Positions 25,000-35,608 are shown, counted from the stretch's first letter. The stretch is 64,000 bases of DNA from Kribbella qitaiheensis (GCF_014217565.1 NZ_CP043661.1:1612001-1676000), one strand, 5' to 3'. Numbers and translations are program-made. The notes: generated from the letters alone by a model not told the origin.

Positions 25000-26778
25000 T
25001 CAGCTCGTGTAGTCGCGGAAACCGCGGCCGGTCTTGCGGCCGAGGTAGCCGGCGGTGACCAGGTGCTCCAGGAGTGGGGCGGGTGCGAAGCCGGGCTCGC
25101 GGAACTCCAGGTACAGGGTGCGCTGGATCGCGAGCGAGACGTCCAGGCCGACCACGTCGAGGAGTTCGAACGGGCCCATCGGCAGGCGGCAGCCGAGCTT
25201 CATCGCGGCGTCGATGTCGTCGACTCCCGCGTAGTGCGCCTCGAGCATCCGGACCGCGTCGTTCAGGTACGGGAAGAGCAGTCCGTTCACGATGAAGCCG
25301 GCCCGGTCCCCGCACCGCACCGGATGCTTGCCAGCGGCAACAGCTACGGCGGCGACCGCGTCCGCGACCTCCGGCGAGGTGCTGACGGTGCTGACCACCT
25401 CGACCAGCTTCATCACCGGAGCCGGGTTGAAGAAATGCAGCCCGACCACGTCCGCGGGCCGCTTCGTCGCCATCGCCAGGTCGATCACCGGCAGGCTGGA
25501 CGTGGTGGTCGCCAGGATCGCGCCCTGCTTGCAGATCTCGTCGAACGTCTCGAACAGCGCCTGCTTCACGCTGAGTTCCTCGACGACGGCCTCGATCACG
25601 AGGTCCGCCGAGGCCAGGTCGTCGAGCTTGGCGCTGCCGACGATCCGGCGGAGCGCCGCGTCCCGGTCCTCCGACGACAGCTTGCCGCGCTGCACGCCCT
25701 TCTCCAGCGAGCGCTCCAGCGCCGCCCGGACCCGGTCGACCTTCTCGGTCCCGCGCGCGACGTACAGAACGTCGTACCCCGCCTTGGCGCAGACCTCGAT
25801 GATGCCGACGGCCATCGTGCCCGAGCCGACCACGCCGACCTGCTGCACCCGGCGTACGGGCGCGGTGTCCTCGGAGCGGGTCGGGGTCAGGTCGTCGTCG
25901 ACCACGACCGGCGAGTCCGGCGACTCGTAGGTGTAGAAGCCGCGGCCGGTCTTGCGGCCGAGCAGGCCCGCGGTCACCATCTGCTTGAGGATCGGAGCCG
26001 GCGCGTGCAGCCGGTTGCGACCCTGCTTGTACATCGTGTCGAGGATCTCGTACGCCGTGTCGAGGCCGATCAGGTCGAGCAGGGCCAGCGGCCCCATCGG
26101 GTAGCCGCAGCCGAGCCGCATCGCGGCATCGACGTCCTCGCGGGTCGCGTAGCGCGACTCGACCATCGAGACGGCGTGGTTCAGGTAGCCGAACAGCAGC
26201 GCGTTCGCGATGAAACCGGCCCGGTCGGCCGCGACCACCGGGACCTTGTCCAGCCGGCGGGCGAGCTCGGAGACGTCGTCGACCACGTCGGGCTCGGTGA
26301 CGACTGTCTTGATCACCTCGACGAACTCCTGCACCGGCGCCGGATTGAAGAAGTGCATCCCGACCACGCGGCGCGGGCGCTGGGTGGCCACGGAGATCTC
26401 GGTAACCGACAGCGAGGAGGTGTTGGTGGCGAGGATCGCGTCCTCGCGGACCACCTTGTCGAGCGCGGAGAAGATCTCGCGCTTCAGGTCGAGCCGCTCG
26501 ATGACCGCCTCGATCACCAGGTCGCAGTCGGCCAGTGCCTCCAGCTCGGTGGCGAAGGTGACCCGGTCGAAGAGGGCCTGCTGGTCCTCGACGGACAGCT
26601 TGCCGCGCTTCACCGCCCGGTCGGTCGAGTGCTGGATGTGCCCGCGCCCACGCTCGACCGCCTGCTCGTCGCGTTCGACACCGACCACGCTCAGCCCGTG
26701 CCGGGCGAACACCTCCGCGATACCGGCACCCATCGTGCCGAGACCGACCACTCCCACCGTCTTCAGTTCGCGAGCCAT
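25000..26778 (-). CDS. Twin-domain 3-hydroxyacyl-CoA (3-hydroxybutyryl-CoA) dehydrogenase
   Basis: A 592-residue protein made of two complete 3-hydroxyacyl-CoA dehydrogenase units. Unit 1 (about 1-300) has VGVVGLGTMGAGIAEVF and the catalytic His in GMHFFNPAPVQ; unit 2 (about 310-592) has VGVVGSGTMAVGIIEV and GLHFFNPAPVMK. Both keep the C-terminal GRKTGRGFY/GRKTGRGFR motif. It most likely converts acetoacetyl-CoA to 3-hydroxybutyryl-CoA with NAD(P)H, the step between thiolase and crotonase before Ccr. In unit 2 one Gly of GxGxxG is replaced (GSGTMAVG), so cofactor binding may differ. The usual length is about 285 residues. Confidence 0.92.
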   Translation of the reverse strand: MARELKTVGVVGLGTMGAGIAEVFARHGLSVVGVERDEQAVERGRGHIQHSTDRAVKRGKLSVEDQQALFDRVTFATELEALADCDLVIEAVIERLDLKREIFSALDKVVREDAILATNTSSLSVTEISVATQRPRRVVGMHFFNPAPVQEFVEVIKTVVTEPDVVDDVSELARRLDKVPVVAADRAGFIANALLFGYLNHAVSMVESRYATREDVDAAMRLGCGYPMGPLALLDLIGLDTAYEILDTMYKQGRNRLHAPAPILKQMVTAGLLGRKTGRGFYTYESPDSPVVVDDDLTPTRSEDTAPVRRVQQVGVVGSGTMAVGIIEVCAKAGYDVLYVARGTEKVDRVRAALERSLEKGVQRGKLSSEDRDAALRRIVGSAKLDDLASADLVIEAVVEELSVKQALFETFDEICKQGAILATTTSSLPVIDLAMATKRPADVVGLHFFNPAPVMKLVEVVSTVSTSPEVADAVAAVAVAAGKHPVRCGDRAGFIVNGLLFPYLNDAVRMLEAHYAGVDDIDAAMKLGCRLPMGPFELLDVVGLDVSLAIQRTLYLEFREPGFAPAPLLEHLVTAGYLGRKTGRGFRDYTS

Positions 26779-27086
26779 GGCTCGAAGTGTGCCAGTCACC
26801 ACACTGGTCCGCACATGAGCTGCATCACGACAGAGGTCAACCTCACACCAAACCCGGACCCATTCGCATGCAACTCAGCCCACCCCGGGGCCCAACCCAC
26901 TCGCATGCGGGTTAGACCACTCGTGTGGGGGTTGCCCCACTTGCATACCAGTGGGGTAACCGTCATTGGAGGGGGGAACCACCCGGTCTGCAGCGCGGTT
27001 TGGGGTGAGGGCAACGCCGCGAATCCGCTCGATCGCGGCGAAGCCTTCCTGCGACCGCAGTAGGACGCCTGCCCGGATCCAGCTGC
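26779..27086. other. 308-bp intergenic region upstream of the dehydrogenase
   Basis: No gene could be supported here. It holds the iteron-like repeats at 26859-26948, and a GCCGCGA/TCGCGGC hairpin (27016-27022 and 27033-27039) beyond the stop of the methyltransferase gene, a candidate terminator for that reverse-strand gene. The promoter of the dehydrogenase should lie between 26779 and the repeats. Confidence 0.6.
26859..26948. repeat. Four iteron-like copies of CCCAYTYGCATGC
   Basis: Copies start at 26859 (CCCATTCGCATGC), 26896 (CCCACTCGCATGC), 26916 (ACCACTCGTGTGG) and 26936 (CCCACTTGCATAC). The last three are exactly 20 bp apart, close to two helical turns. They lie 80-170 bp upstream of the dehydrogenase start. 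The spacing suggests cooperative protein binding on one DNA face. Confidence 0.6.
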
Positions 27087-27980
27087 CTACGAATGCTTGG
27101 CCAGGACGTGGAACCAGGTGTTGCCGAAGCGGGTTCGGCCGCGGTCGAAGTGGATGACGGTCCAGCCGGTCTCGGTGAGGAGGTCGCGTAGCGGTTGTTC
27201 CTGCCAGCTGTTGAAGCGTCTGGGCAGGTCGAGGAAGCGGTTGGACCATTCACCGCCTTCGCCCTCGCGGGTGGTGAAGGCCAGATTGGTGGCCGCGCGA
27301 TGAGCTTTTCGCAGTACGGTCGTCAGCTCGGCGTGGTCGAAGTGGAGAAAGACGGCGTCCGCGAAGACCAGGTCGTACGGTCCGCCGAGTTCGTCGGTGA
27401 TCGCGTTCAAGTGGTCGGCCGCAAAGCCTTCGGCGCGCATCATCTCGACGAAGGACACCGCCGCGTCAGTACGCCGTACTCGATAGCCGCGCTCCTCCAG
27501 CGCCACCGCGTCCTCACCCGTCCCGCTGCCGATCTCCAGCACGCTCGCGCCAGGCTGCAACGCCTCGCCGATCGCGTCGAGCCACCAGTCCGCCGATTCG
27601 CTCGATCCGTGCGAGAGCGAGTCGCGGAACTTGTCCGCCGCCTGCTCGTACGCCGCCAGCGTGAGCTCGTTGTCGGTCGGCACCCGGGTCCAGCCGTCAC
27701 CGGTGTGCTCCACCAGCGCGGGCAACCGCAGCCCGAGATCCAGGCCGAGCACGATCACGGTCTCGCCCCGGTGGAGGTCCGCGATCGCCTGCAACTCCTC
27801 GTCGGGGCGCTCCACCAGCTCCGGTACGACGGTCAGCCGCACGCCGAGCTGATCGGCCAACCGAGTCCCGGCCGCCACTTCGAACGTCCCGGCGTACACC
27901 TGTGCGATCCGCTCTCCCACCGCTGGCTCCAGCACGTCGCCAGGCAGCAACAGGATGCGCGCGGGGCACATCAAATTCAT
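27087..27980 (-). CDS. Class I methyltransferase with histidine-phosphatase-like N-terminus
   Basis: A 297-residue protein. The C-terminal 190 residues are a SAM-dependent methyltransferase: [21 protein letters not shown], then [12 protein letters not shown] and the closing [22 protein letters not shown]. The first 95 residues ([28 protein letters not shown]...[10 protein letters not shown]) resemble the middle of a phosphoglycerate-mutase fold but lack the RHG nucleophile motif. The start at 27980 overlaps the upstream stop as ATGA. Function and substrate unknown; a degenerate regulatory domain is the simplest reading of the N-terminus. Confidence 0.8.
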   Translation of the reverse strand: MNLMCPARILLLPGDVLEPAVGERIAQVYAGTFEVAAGTRLADQLGVRLTVVPELVERPDEELQAIADLHRGETVIVLGLDLGLRLPALVEHTGDGWTRVPTDNELTLAAYEQAADKFRDSLSHGSSESADWWLDAIGEALQPGASVLEIGSGTGEDAVALEERGYRVRRTDAAVSFVEMMRAEGFAADHLNAITDELGGPYDLVFADAVFLHFDHAELTTVLRKAHRAATNLAFTTREGEGGEWSNRFLDLPRRFNSWQEQPLRDLLTETGWTVIHFDRGRTRFGNTWFHVLAKHS

Positions 27981-28300
27981 TCGGTGACGAACCTCAGGGC
28001 GAGCTCCGCGTACTTCGGCCAGCTGGCGCTGTGCTCGAGCGGAACCACCACCCACTCCTTCATCGGCCGGCCCATCCCCGGGTCGAAGTGCTCGGCGCCG
28101 GCGAGCGCGAGGGCCTCCTCCCGCGGTTCCGGCGGCAATTTGAAGGTCATCGCGTCGCCGAACAGCCCACCGAGCATCTTCTTCTCGATCTTCAGGCAGG
28201 GCATGCCGAACATGCTGCCCTCGACCACTCCGGCGTCGGCCAGGCCTTTGGCCACCTCGTCGTACGCGAGTCGTGCCCGCAGGCTGATCTTCGGCTTCAT
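27977..28300 (-). CDS. TfoX N-terminal-domain-like protein
   Basis: A 107-residue protein with the TfoX_N pattern: [27 protein letters not shown] and [16 protein letters not shown]. In actinobacteria such stand-alone domains are not linked to competence and their role is unknown. It is coupled by an ATGA overlap to the methyltransferase behind it, so the two likely act together. It is divergent from nucS, 73 bp away. Confidence 0.85.
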   Translation of the reverse strand: MKPKISLRARLAYDEVAKGLADAGVVEGSMFGMPCLKIEKKMLGGLFGDAMTFKLPPEPREEALALAGAEHFDPGMGRPMKEWVVVPLEHSASWPKYAELALRFVTE

Positions 28301-28373
28301 CTGGTCAGCTTCTCACCGCCACACCGCCGGGCGCCATGAAGAAGAGATCTCCGGTGCACTACGGTGCTTTCTC

Positions 28374-29033
28374 GTGCGCCTGGTGATTGCTCGTTGCTCC
28401 GTGGACTACTCCGGCCGGCTGACCGCCCATCTTCCGATGGCGCCCCGGCTGCTGATGGTGAAGGCGGACGGATCCGTCCTGATCCACGCCGACGGCGGTT
28501 CGTACAAGCCGCTGAACTGGATGTCTCCCCCGTGCAAGCTGACGGAGGAGGACGGCGTCTGGAGCGTGACGAACAAGGCCGGCGAGGAGCTGCGGATCAC
28601 CTTCGAGGAGGTGCTCAGCGATTCGTCGTACGAGCTGGGCCTGGACCCCGGGCTGATCAAGGACGGCGTCGAGGCGCACCTGCAGGAACTGCTGGCCGAG
28701 CACGTCACCACCTTCGGCGACGGATTCACGCTGGTACGGCGTGAGTACCCGACCGCGATCGGACCGGTCGACCTGCTCTGCCGCGACGCGGACGGCAAGC
28801 ACGTCGCGGTCGAGATCAAGCGCCGCGGCGAGATCGACGGCGTCGAACAGCTCACCCGGTACATCGAACTGCTGAACCGCGACCCGCTGCTCGCCCCGGT
28901 CCGCGGCATCTTCGCGGCCCAGCTGATCAAGCCGCAGGCCCAGTTCCTGGCCACCGACCGCGGCCTGGAATGCGTCACCGTCGACTACGACGCCCTCCGC
29001 GGGATGGAATCGGACGTCCTGCGGCTCTTCTGA
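28374..29033 (+). CDS. nucS: Mismatch-specific endonuclease NucS (EndoMS)
   Basis: A 219-residue protein starting with GTG ([14 protein letters not shown]). The N-terminal DNA-binding domain is followed by the nuclease core: D133 in PVDLLCR, E147 and K149 in VAVEIKRRG, and Q159. The C-terminus MESDVLRLF resembles a sliding-clamp-binding peptide. NucS replaces MutS/MutL in most actinobacteria and cuts both strands at mismatches. It is a single gene with its own promoter, followed by a small hairpin at 29063-29078. Confidence 0.95.
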   Translation: MRLVIARCSVDYSGRLTAHLPMAPRLLMVKADGSVLIHADGGSYKPLNWMSPPCKLTEEDGVWSVTNKAGEELRITFEEVLSDSSYELGLDPGLIKDGVEAHLQELLAEHVTTFGDGFTLVRREYPTAIGPVDLLCRDADGKHVAVEIKRRGEIDGVEQLTRYIELLNRDPLLAPVRGIFAAQLIKPQAQFLATDRGLECVTVDYDALRGMESDVLRLF

Positions 29034-29062
29034 CCCGCGATTGTCGTCGCGGCAGTAAACCT

Positions 29063-29078
29063 TGCCCGATTTCGGGCA
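29063..29078 (+). terminator. Short hairpin after nucS
   Basis: TGCCCG pairs with CGGGCA across an ATTT loop, followed by GATTCTTGG. The stem is short but compact, and the place, 30 bp after the nucS stop, fits a terminator. Confidence 0.35.
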
Positions 29079-29123
29079 GATTCTTGGCTTTGAACCCTGA
29101 ATGACCGCAAAGTAGACCGGGTG

Positions 29124-29399
29124 ATGACCGAGGTAGGCGTCCCGAGTGACGAGCTGGTCGAGCAGGTCAGCCGGACCACCGGACTGACTCCGGACGACGC
29201 CCGCCGCGTCGTCGCCGATGTACTGGCCTACTTCACCGAGACGACCGAGGAGTACGTCCGGCGCCGGCACCGCGAGTTGCAGACGTACGGCGCCCGCAAC
29301 GACGAGATCTTCGCCCGCCTCGGCGTCGAGCTCCGGCACTGGCCGGTCCGCTCCCCCGAACTCTCCGCCCGCCAGCTGCGACGCATCGTCTACGGCTGA
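29124..29399 (+). CDS. Small soluble protein, unknown function
   Basis: A 91-residue, mostly helical protein with the segments ELVEQVSRTTGLTPDDARRV and VRRRHRELQTYG and a C-terminal SARQLRRIVYG. It is rich in Arg and Glu. I do not recognise the family. The start may be ATG 29124 or the GTG directly before it. It lies 43 bp upstream of glmS in the same direction and may be co-transcribed with it. Confidence 0.6.
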   Translation: MTEVGVPSDELVEQVSRTTGLTPDDARRVVADVLAYFTETTEEYVRRRHRELQTYGARNDEIFARLGVELRHWPVRSPELSARQLRRIVYG

Positions 29400-29442
29400 T
29401 CTCCGGGCCTGCTCAAACCTTCTGCTGAAAGGACCACCACCC

Positions 29443-31263
<1,821 letters not shown>

Positions 31264-31290
31264 CTCGGTACTTCGCTCTAGGCTGTGCGG

Positions 31291-32076
31291 ATGGACGAGC
31301 ATGAGCTGAACAAAGCGGTCTGGGCGGCCGGTGAATGGGAGCCGATCGCGGCACTCATCGCCGGTGCCGGGCCGAGGCTGCTGGACGACGTACCGGTGGG
31401 TCCCGGCCTCGAAGTACTGGACGTCGCCACCGGGTCGGGCAGTTCGATCGCGATCCCGGCGGCGCAACGCGGGGCGACGGTGGTCGGCTGCGATCTGACG
31501 CCGGGCAATCTCGTCGCGGCCCAGCGGGGAGCCGAGGCGGCGGACGTCGGGGTCGAGTGGGTGGAGGCGAACGCGCAGGATCTGCCGTTCGACGACGATC
31601 GCTTCGACCGGGTGTTCTCCACCTTCGGCCACATGTTCGCCCCCGATCAGGTGAAGGCCGGGGCCGAGCTGATCCGGGTCTGCAAACCGGGCGGCACGAT
31701 CGCCATCGCCGCCTGGACGCCGGACGGCGCGGCCGGCGGGCTGCTCGAGGTGATCGGTCGGTACCTGCCAGTCCGGCCGGGTAGTCCCTCGGCGGACCGG
31801 TGGGGTGATCCGGACGAGGTACGCCGGCTGCTGCCCGGAATCGAGCTCCGCTTCCACACCGATGCCGTAGTCATCGAGTTCCCGACCGTCGAGGAGTACG
31901 CCGAGTTCTACGCCGAGAAGTTCGGCCCGATGGTGGTCGCCCGGCGGGCCGTCGGCGACCGCTGGCAGGCCTTGTACGACGACGTGCTGGAGTTCTACCG
32001 GCAGACCAACACCGCCACCGACGGCACCTCGCGAGCCTCGATCGAGTACCTCGTGACCATCGGCACCAAGTCTTAG
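31291..32076 (+). CDS. SAM-dependent methyltransferase (class I)
   Basis: A protein of about 261 residues. Motif I is LEVLDVATGSGSSIAIPAA, followed by GCDLTPGNL, the acidic NAQDLPFDDDRFD and FSTFGHMFAP, then AWTPDGAAGGLL. This is the family related to UbiE and small-molecule methyltransferases; the substrate is unknown. The start may be ATG 31291 or GTG 31285. Its TAG stop is part of the left arm of the 86-bp hairpin element that follows. Confidence 0.85.
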   Translation: MDEHELNKAVWAAGEWEPIAALIAGAGPRLLDDVPVGPGLEVLDVATGSGSSIAIPAAQRGATVVGCDLTPGNLVAAQRGAEAADVGVEWVEANAQDLPFDDDRFDRVFSTFGHMFAPDQVKAGAELIRVCKPGGTIAIAAWTPDGAAGGLLEVIGRYLPVRPGSPSADRWGDPDEVRRLLPGIELRFHTDAVVIEFPTVEEYAEFYAEKFGPMVVARRAVGDRWQALYDDVLEFYRQTNTATDGTSRASIEYLVTIGTKS

Positions 32077-32159
32077 GGCGTGTCTCCAAACCCCGTGCAG
32101 TCGCGGAGGTGCCGTGCCGAGTGCCGCGCAGCACGCACAGGGTTTGCAGACACGCCCTA
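32074..32159. repeat. 86-bp hairpin element with 20-bp arms
   Basis: TAGGGCGTGTCTCCAAACCC at 32074-32093 is the inverted complement of 32140-32159 except for one position (C opposite C). The first three bases are the stop codon of the methyltransferase. It lies between convergent genes (methyltransferase and glutaminase), so it can act as a two-way terminator. The size and layout recall the 102-bp elements at 17-18 kb, but the arm sequence differs. Confidence 0.8.
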
Positions 32160-32166
32160 GTCCTGC

Positions 32167-33552
32167 CTAGCTGATTTCGGGACCGGTACTGCGCTGTCCG
32201 CCCGACGACAACGCCGCTCTGGCAGCGCTCTCGGTGCCAGCCGGCCTGGCGGCAGCGCCACCGGCCCTTGCCACTCCATCGAGGGCGAGCCGCCCCGCGG
32301 TAACAGCCTCCCGCGCGCGCTCTGCGCCCAGACCCTTGTAGGGGTGCAGGCCGAAGTCGTTGACCAGCCTGCGGCAGACCTCGACCCCGCGCACCGAATT
32401 GCCGGCCTCGTCCAGCCGCGGCGAGAACGTCACCACAGCGAGCCGCTTCTCCGGCACCACCATCATCACGTTGCCCGAGACACCGCTCTTGGCCGGCAGC
32501 CCGACCAGGCCGGAGAACTTGCCCGAGTCGTTGTACATCCCGCTGTGCCCCATCACGGACAACACCCGGCCGGCCGTCTCCTGAGAGAACACCCGCTCCC
32601 CCGTGTACGGCGCGACGCCGCCGTTCGCCAGGGTGGCACCAGCCGCCGCGAGCCGCCGTGCGTCCACCTCGAGCGAACACACCGCGAAGTAGAACTCGGC
32701 CGTCTTCTGCGGGGCGTCCCGATCCCTCGGGTCCACCTTGAGCATGTCCTTGGCCGCCATCAGGTTGGCCAGTCCCCGGTTCCCGTGCCCGGTGTCCCGT
32801 TCGGCCAGGAAGGTCCGGTGATCGAACCCCGGCTGGCTGCCCATCATCTTGGCCCAGGTCTGCTCGACCTTGGCGAACCGCTCGGACACGTCGGACTCCG
32901 GCTCGACCAGCGCGAGCGTGGCCATCGCCCCGGCGTTGATCATCGGGTTCTGCGGCTTGCCGGCCGCGTCCAGGGACAGCCTGGGATCGTTGAAGGTCCC
33001 GCCGCTCTGCTCCTGACCGACCCATCGGTGGACGTCCTCCGCGCCGGACTGCTCCAGCGCCATGGCGTAGCTGAACGGCTTCGAGGTCGACTGCACGCTG
33101 AACCCGAGCTCGGCGTCGCCGACCTGGTACACCTGACCGTCCGCCGTACAGATCGCGATTCCGAACCGGTCCGGGTCGGCGTTGCGAAGGGTCGGGATGT
33201 ACTGTGCCACCTCGCCGGACCGCTCGTCCTGGAGATCGGCGTAGATCTGCTCGATGCCCCGGCTGAGCTCAGCGAACTCCGCTGCGGGCACCGCGAGCTC
33301 GCCCTGCAGCGCCCGGTAGATCACCGGCTCGCGGGCGACCATCCGGAATTGCTCGAGATCCAGCCATTCGGGTTGTCCGGGCTGGAAGGGAGTGCCGTTG
33401 CTGAGCGTCCAGTTCAGCGCGCGCTCGATCCGTGGATCGTCACCGCGCAGCCCGGACTGTTGCAGCTCCTCCTGGAGCTTCCATTTCCAAACCATGTTCG
33501 CCCGGTCGGTGTCGAGCGAACGGAACACGCTCTCGAGGTCGAGTTGAGCCAT
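32167..33552 (-). CDS. glsA: Glutaminase A
   Basis: A 461-residue beta-lactamase-fold glutaminase releasing ammonia from glutamine. The catalytic S-x-x-K is in QSTSKPFSYAM, with NPMINAGAMA, AEFYFAVCSLEV, GMYNDSGKFSG and LPAKSGVSGN as further family motifs. The N-terminal 110 residues (LDLESVFRSLDTDRANMVW) look like a degenerate EF-hand-like domain, as found in long bacterial glutaminases. The last 50 residues are Ala/Arg/Gly-rich and low complexity, probably disordered. Monocistronic. Confidence 0.95.
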   Translation of the reverse strand: MAQLDLESVFRSLDTDRANMVWKWKLQEELQQSGLRGDDPRIERALNWTLSNGTPFQPGQPEWLDLEQFRMVAREPVIYRALQGELAVPAAEFAELSRGIEQIYADLQDERSGEVAQYIPTLRNADPDRFGIAICTADGQVYQVGDAELGFSVQSTSKPFSYAMALEQSGAEDVHRWVGQEQSGGTFNDPRLSLDAAGKPQNPMINAGAMATLALVEPESDVSERFAKVEQTWAKMMGSQPGFDHRTFLAERDTGHGNRGLANLMAAKDMLKVDPRDRDAPQKTAEFYFAVCSLEVDARRLAAAGATLANGGVAPYTGERVFSQETAGRVLSVMGHSGMYNDSGKFSGLVGLPAKSGVSGNVMMVVPEKRLAVVTFSPRLDEAGNSVRGVEVCRRLVNDFGLHPYKGLGAERAREAVTAGRLALDGVARAGGAAARPAGTESAARAALSSGGQRSTGPEIS

Positions 33553-33742
33553 GCCTGGAGCTCTCCGATCGGTTCGGGTTCCTGCCACCGACCGGCAGCC
33601 GGAGAGCAAGCCTTTCCCGCGAATGTTTCCGAACAGGGTCTCCGTTGTTACACAGATATCAAGGCAAGCTCCCGCCGCGCGCACTGATGGGCAGGCGGAC
33701 CGGGGGCCGGAGCCGCTGTGGGCGGGACGTGGCCGAGAGCAA

Positions 33743-33768
33743 CCAACCCGCGTGTGGTGGCGGGTTGG
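33743..33768 (+). promoter_or_regulatory. Hairpin in the leader of the D-amino-acid oxidase gene
   Basis: CCAACCCGC at 33743-33751 pairs perfectly with GCGGGTTGG at 33760-33768 around an 8-base loop. It ends 24 bp before the ATG at 33793, so it may lie in the 5' leader and affect translation or transcription start. No known riboswitch was recognised. Confidence 0.4.
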
Positions 33769-33792
33769 AGCCAGGCGGGACACAATGCGGGC

Positions 33793-34719
33793 ATGCGCGT
33801 GATCGTGGTGGGTGCCGGCGTGATCGGGCTCAGTTGTGCGATACGGCTGGCCGAGTCGGGGTACGAGGTGGCCGTTCTGGCGCGGGATCTCCCGCTGGAA
33901 ACGACCTCGGCCGTGGCCGCCGCGATCTGGTATCCGTACCTGTCGGCCCCGGTGGATCGCGTCGCCGCCTGGTCGCGGGCGTCGTACGAGGAGTTCGCCA
34001 AGCTCGCGGAGAGCGAGCCGTCGGTGCAACTGCGGCACGGGCAGCAGTTCCTGACCGCGACCACCCCGGATCCGGTCTGGTCCGACGTCCTCGGTGATCT
34101 GCGCCGGGTCGGGTCACCGCCACGCGGGTTCAAGGACGGCCTCTCGTTCACCCTTCCGATCATCGAGATGCCCAGCTACCTGCCGTACTTGGTGAAGCGC
34201 CTCGAAGCGGCCGGCGGAACCGTCACCCGGGCCGCGCTGTCCGCCCTTCCCAGCAACGCCGATGTCGTCATCAACTGCGCCGGACTCGGTGCACGACTGA
34301 CCGCCGGCGATCCGACCGTCACGCCCGTCCGCGGCCAGGTGCTGACGGTCGAGCAGTTCGGTCTGACCGAATGGCTGATGGCTGATCACGGACCGGAAGA
34401 CCTCACGTACGTCGTACCGCGTGCCAAGGACGTCGTGGTCGGCGGCACGAGCCAACCCGACAACTGGGACCTGGCCGTCGATCCGAAGACCGCGACGGCG
34501 ATCCTGGACCGGGCTGCCGAACTCGTCCCTGGGCTGCGCAAGGCGAAGGTTCTCCGTCAACGCGTCGGTCTGCGGCCCGCGCGCCCCGCAGTACGGTGTG
34601 AGTCTGTTCGTACTGCGAGCGGCCAGCGAGTCATCCACTGCTACGGCCACGGCGGCTCCGGCGTCACCTTGTCGTGGGGCTGTGCGGACGAGGTCCTCGA
34701 ACTGGTCCGCCAGAGCTGA
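33793..34719 (+). CDS. FAD-dependent D-amino-acid oxidase
   Basis: A 308-residue flavoenzyme with the N-terminal dinucleotide fold MRVIVVGAGVIGLSCAIRLAES, the substrate-channel YLPYLVKRLEAAGG part, VVINCAGLGARL, TPVRGQVLTVEQ and a C-terminal YGHGGSGVTLSWGCA that closes over FAD. It oxidises D-amino acids to keto acids, ammonia and H2O2; a thiO-like glycine oxidase is less likely without thiamine genes nearby. The 3 bp gap to the homocysteine methyltransferase gene indicates one operon. Confidence 0.92.
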   Translation: MRVIVVGAGVIGLSCAIRLAESGYEVAVLARDLPLETTSAVAAAIWYPYLSAPVDRVAAWSRASYEEFAKLAESEPSVQLRHGQQFLTATTPDPVWSDVLGDLRRVGSPPRGFKDGLSFTLPIIEMPSYLPYLVKRLEAAGGTVTRAALSALPSNADVVINCAGLGARLTAGDPTVTPVRGQVLTVEQFGLTEWLMADHGPEDLTYVVPRAKDVVVGGTSQPDNWDLAVDPKTATAILDRAAELVPGLRKAKVLRQRVGLRPARPAVRCESVRTASGQRVIHCYGHGGSGVTLSWGCADEVLELVRQS

Positions 34720-34722
34720 ACC

Positions 34723-35595
34723 ATGCAGATCCTTGACGGTGGGATGTCGAACGCGCTGGAGGATCGCGGCCACGACCTGTCGGACGCGCTCTGGTCGGCG
34801 CGGCTACTGCGGGACGCGCCTGGCGAGATCGCTGCCGTCCATCGCGCGTACTACGAAGCCGGCGCGACCTTCGCGACGACGGCCAGCTATCAGGCGAGTG
34901 TGTCCGGCTTCGGCGAGGCGGGCGTGCCTCGCGACGAAGCTGAGCGGCTGATCGCGTCCAGCGTTGCGATCGCCAGGCAGGTGCGCGACGAGTTGGCCGG
35001 TGACGGGGTTCAGCGGTTTGTCGCGGCTTCGGTCGGTCCGTACGGCGCGGTGCTCGCCGACGGATCGGAGTACCGGGGGCGGTACGGCGTGAGCAAGGCG
35101 TTCCTGCGCGATTTCCATCTGCCGAGGCTGGAGTTGTTGGTTGCCGCAGGCCCTGATCTGCTGGCCGTCGAGACGATCCCCGATCTCGAAGAGGCGGAGG
35201 CGCTGATCGAGTTGATCGACGAAATCGGCTTCCCTGCTTGGGTTTCGTACTCCGTGGCAGGGTCTCTGACTCGCGCCGAGCAGCCTCTTGCCGACGCGTT
35301 CGCGCTTGCTGGTCGGAGTACGAATGTTGTTGCTGTTGGCGTCAACTGTTGCGCGCCGGAAGACGTGCAGGCCGCCGTCGAACTCGCCGCCGCGGTGACC
35401 GGGAAGCCTGTCGTCGCCTACCCCAACAGTGGCGAGGGCTGGGATGCCGGAGGTCGCCGCTGGACCGGCGGCTCGTCGGACTCCGCCCCACTCGCCTCGG
35501 GCTGGTCGGCCGCAGGAGCCGAGTACATCGGCGGGTGCTGCCGGGTAGGCACCGAAGACATCCGCACCTTGGCCCGCGCGATCACCCCCGCCTGA
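34723..35595 (+). CDS. mmuM: Homocysteine S-methyltransferase
   Basis: A 290-residue zinc enzyme that moves a methyl group, typically from S-methylmethionine, to homocysteine. LDGGMSNALEDRG opens the barrel, and the zinc ligands are the Cys of VGVNCCAPED and the Cys pair in YIGGCCRVG near the C-terminus. TASYQAS matches the family. It lacks a separate cobalamin or folate domain, as expected for the MmuM type. It is coupled to the D-amino-acid oxidase gene and is convergent with the MocR gene. Confidence 0.93.
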   Translation: MQILDGGMSNALEDRGHDLSDALWSARLLRDAPGEIAAVHRAYYEAGATFATTASYQASVSGFGEAGVPRDEAERLIASSVAIARQVRDELAGDGVQRFVAASVGPYGAVLADGSEYRGRYGVSKAFLRDFHLPRLELLVAAGPDLLAVETIPDLEEAEALIELIDEIGFPAWVSYSVAGSLTRAEQPLADAFALAGRSTNVVAVGVNCCAPEDVQAAVELAAAVTGKPVVAYPNSGEGWDAGGRRWTGGSSDSAPLASGWSAAGAEYIGGCCRVGTEDIRTLARAITPA

Positions 35596-35608
35596 ACGGC
35601 AGCGGGAG

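Noticed and set aside
26859..26948. CRISPR array or replication origin iterons
   Set aside because: Only four short degenerate copies, no spacers and no replication gene nearby; a regulatory array is simpler.
24211..27063. Very long open frame on the plus strand (950 codons)
   Set aside because: It is antisense to the ArsR-SRPBCC-DHFR-like operon and the twin dehydrogenase. Its translation is Arg/His/Asp-rich without any domain, as expected for the complementary frame of GC-rich genes.
27977..28300. Competence regulator TfoX
   Set aside because: Only the N-terminal domain is present, and actinobacterial stand-alone copies have no known link to competence.
33743..33768. Thiamine or glycine riboswitch before the oxidase gene
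   Set aside because: It is a single simple stem without the conserved riboswitch core sequences.
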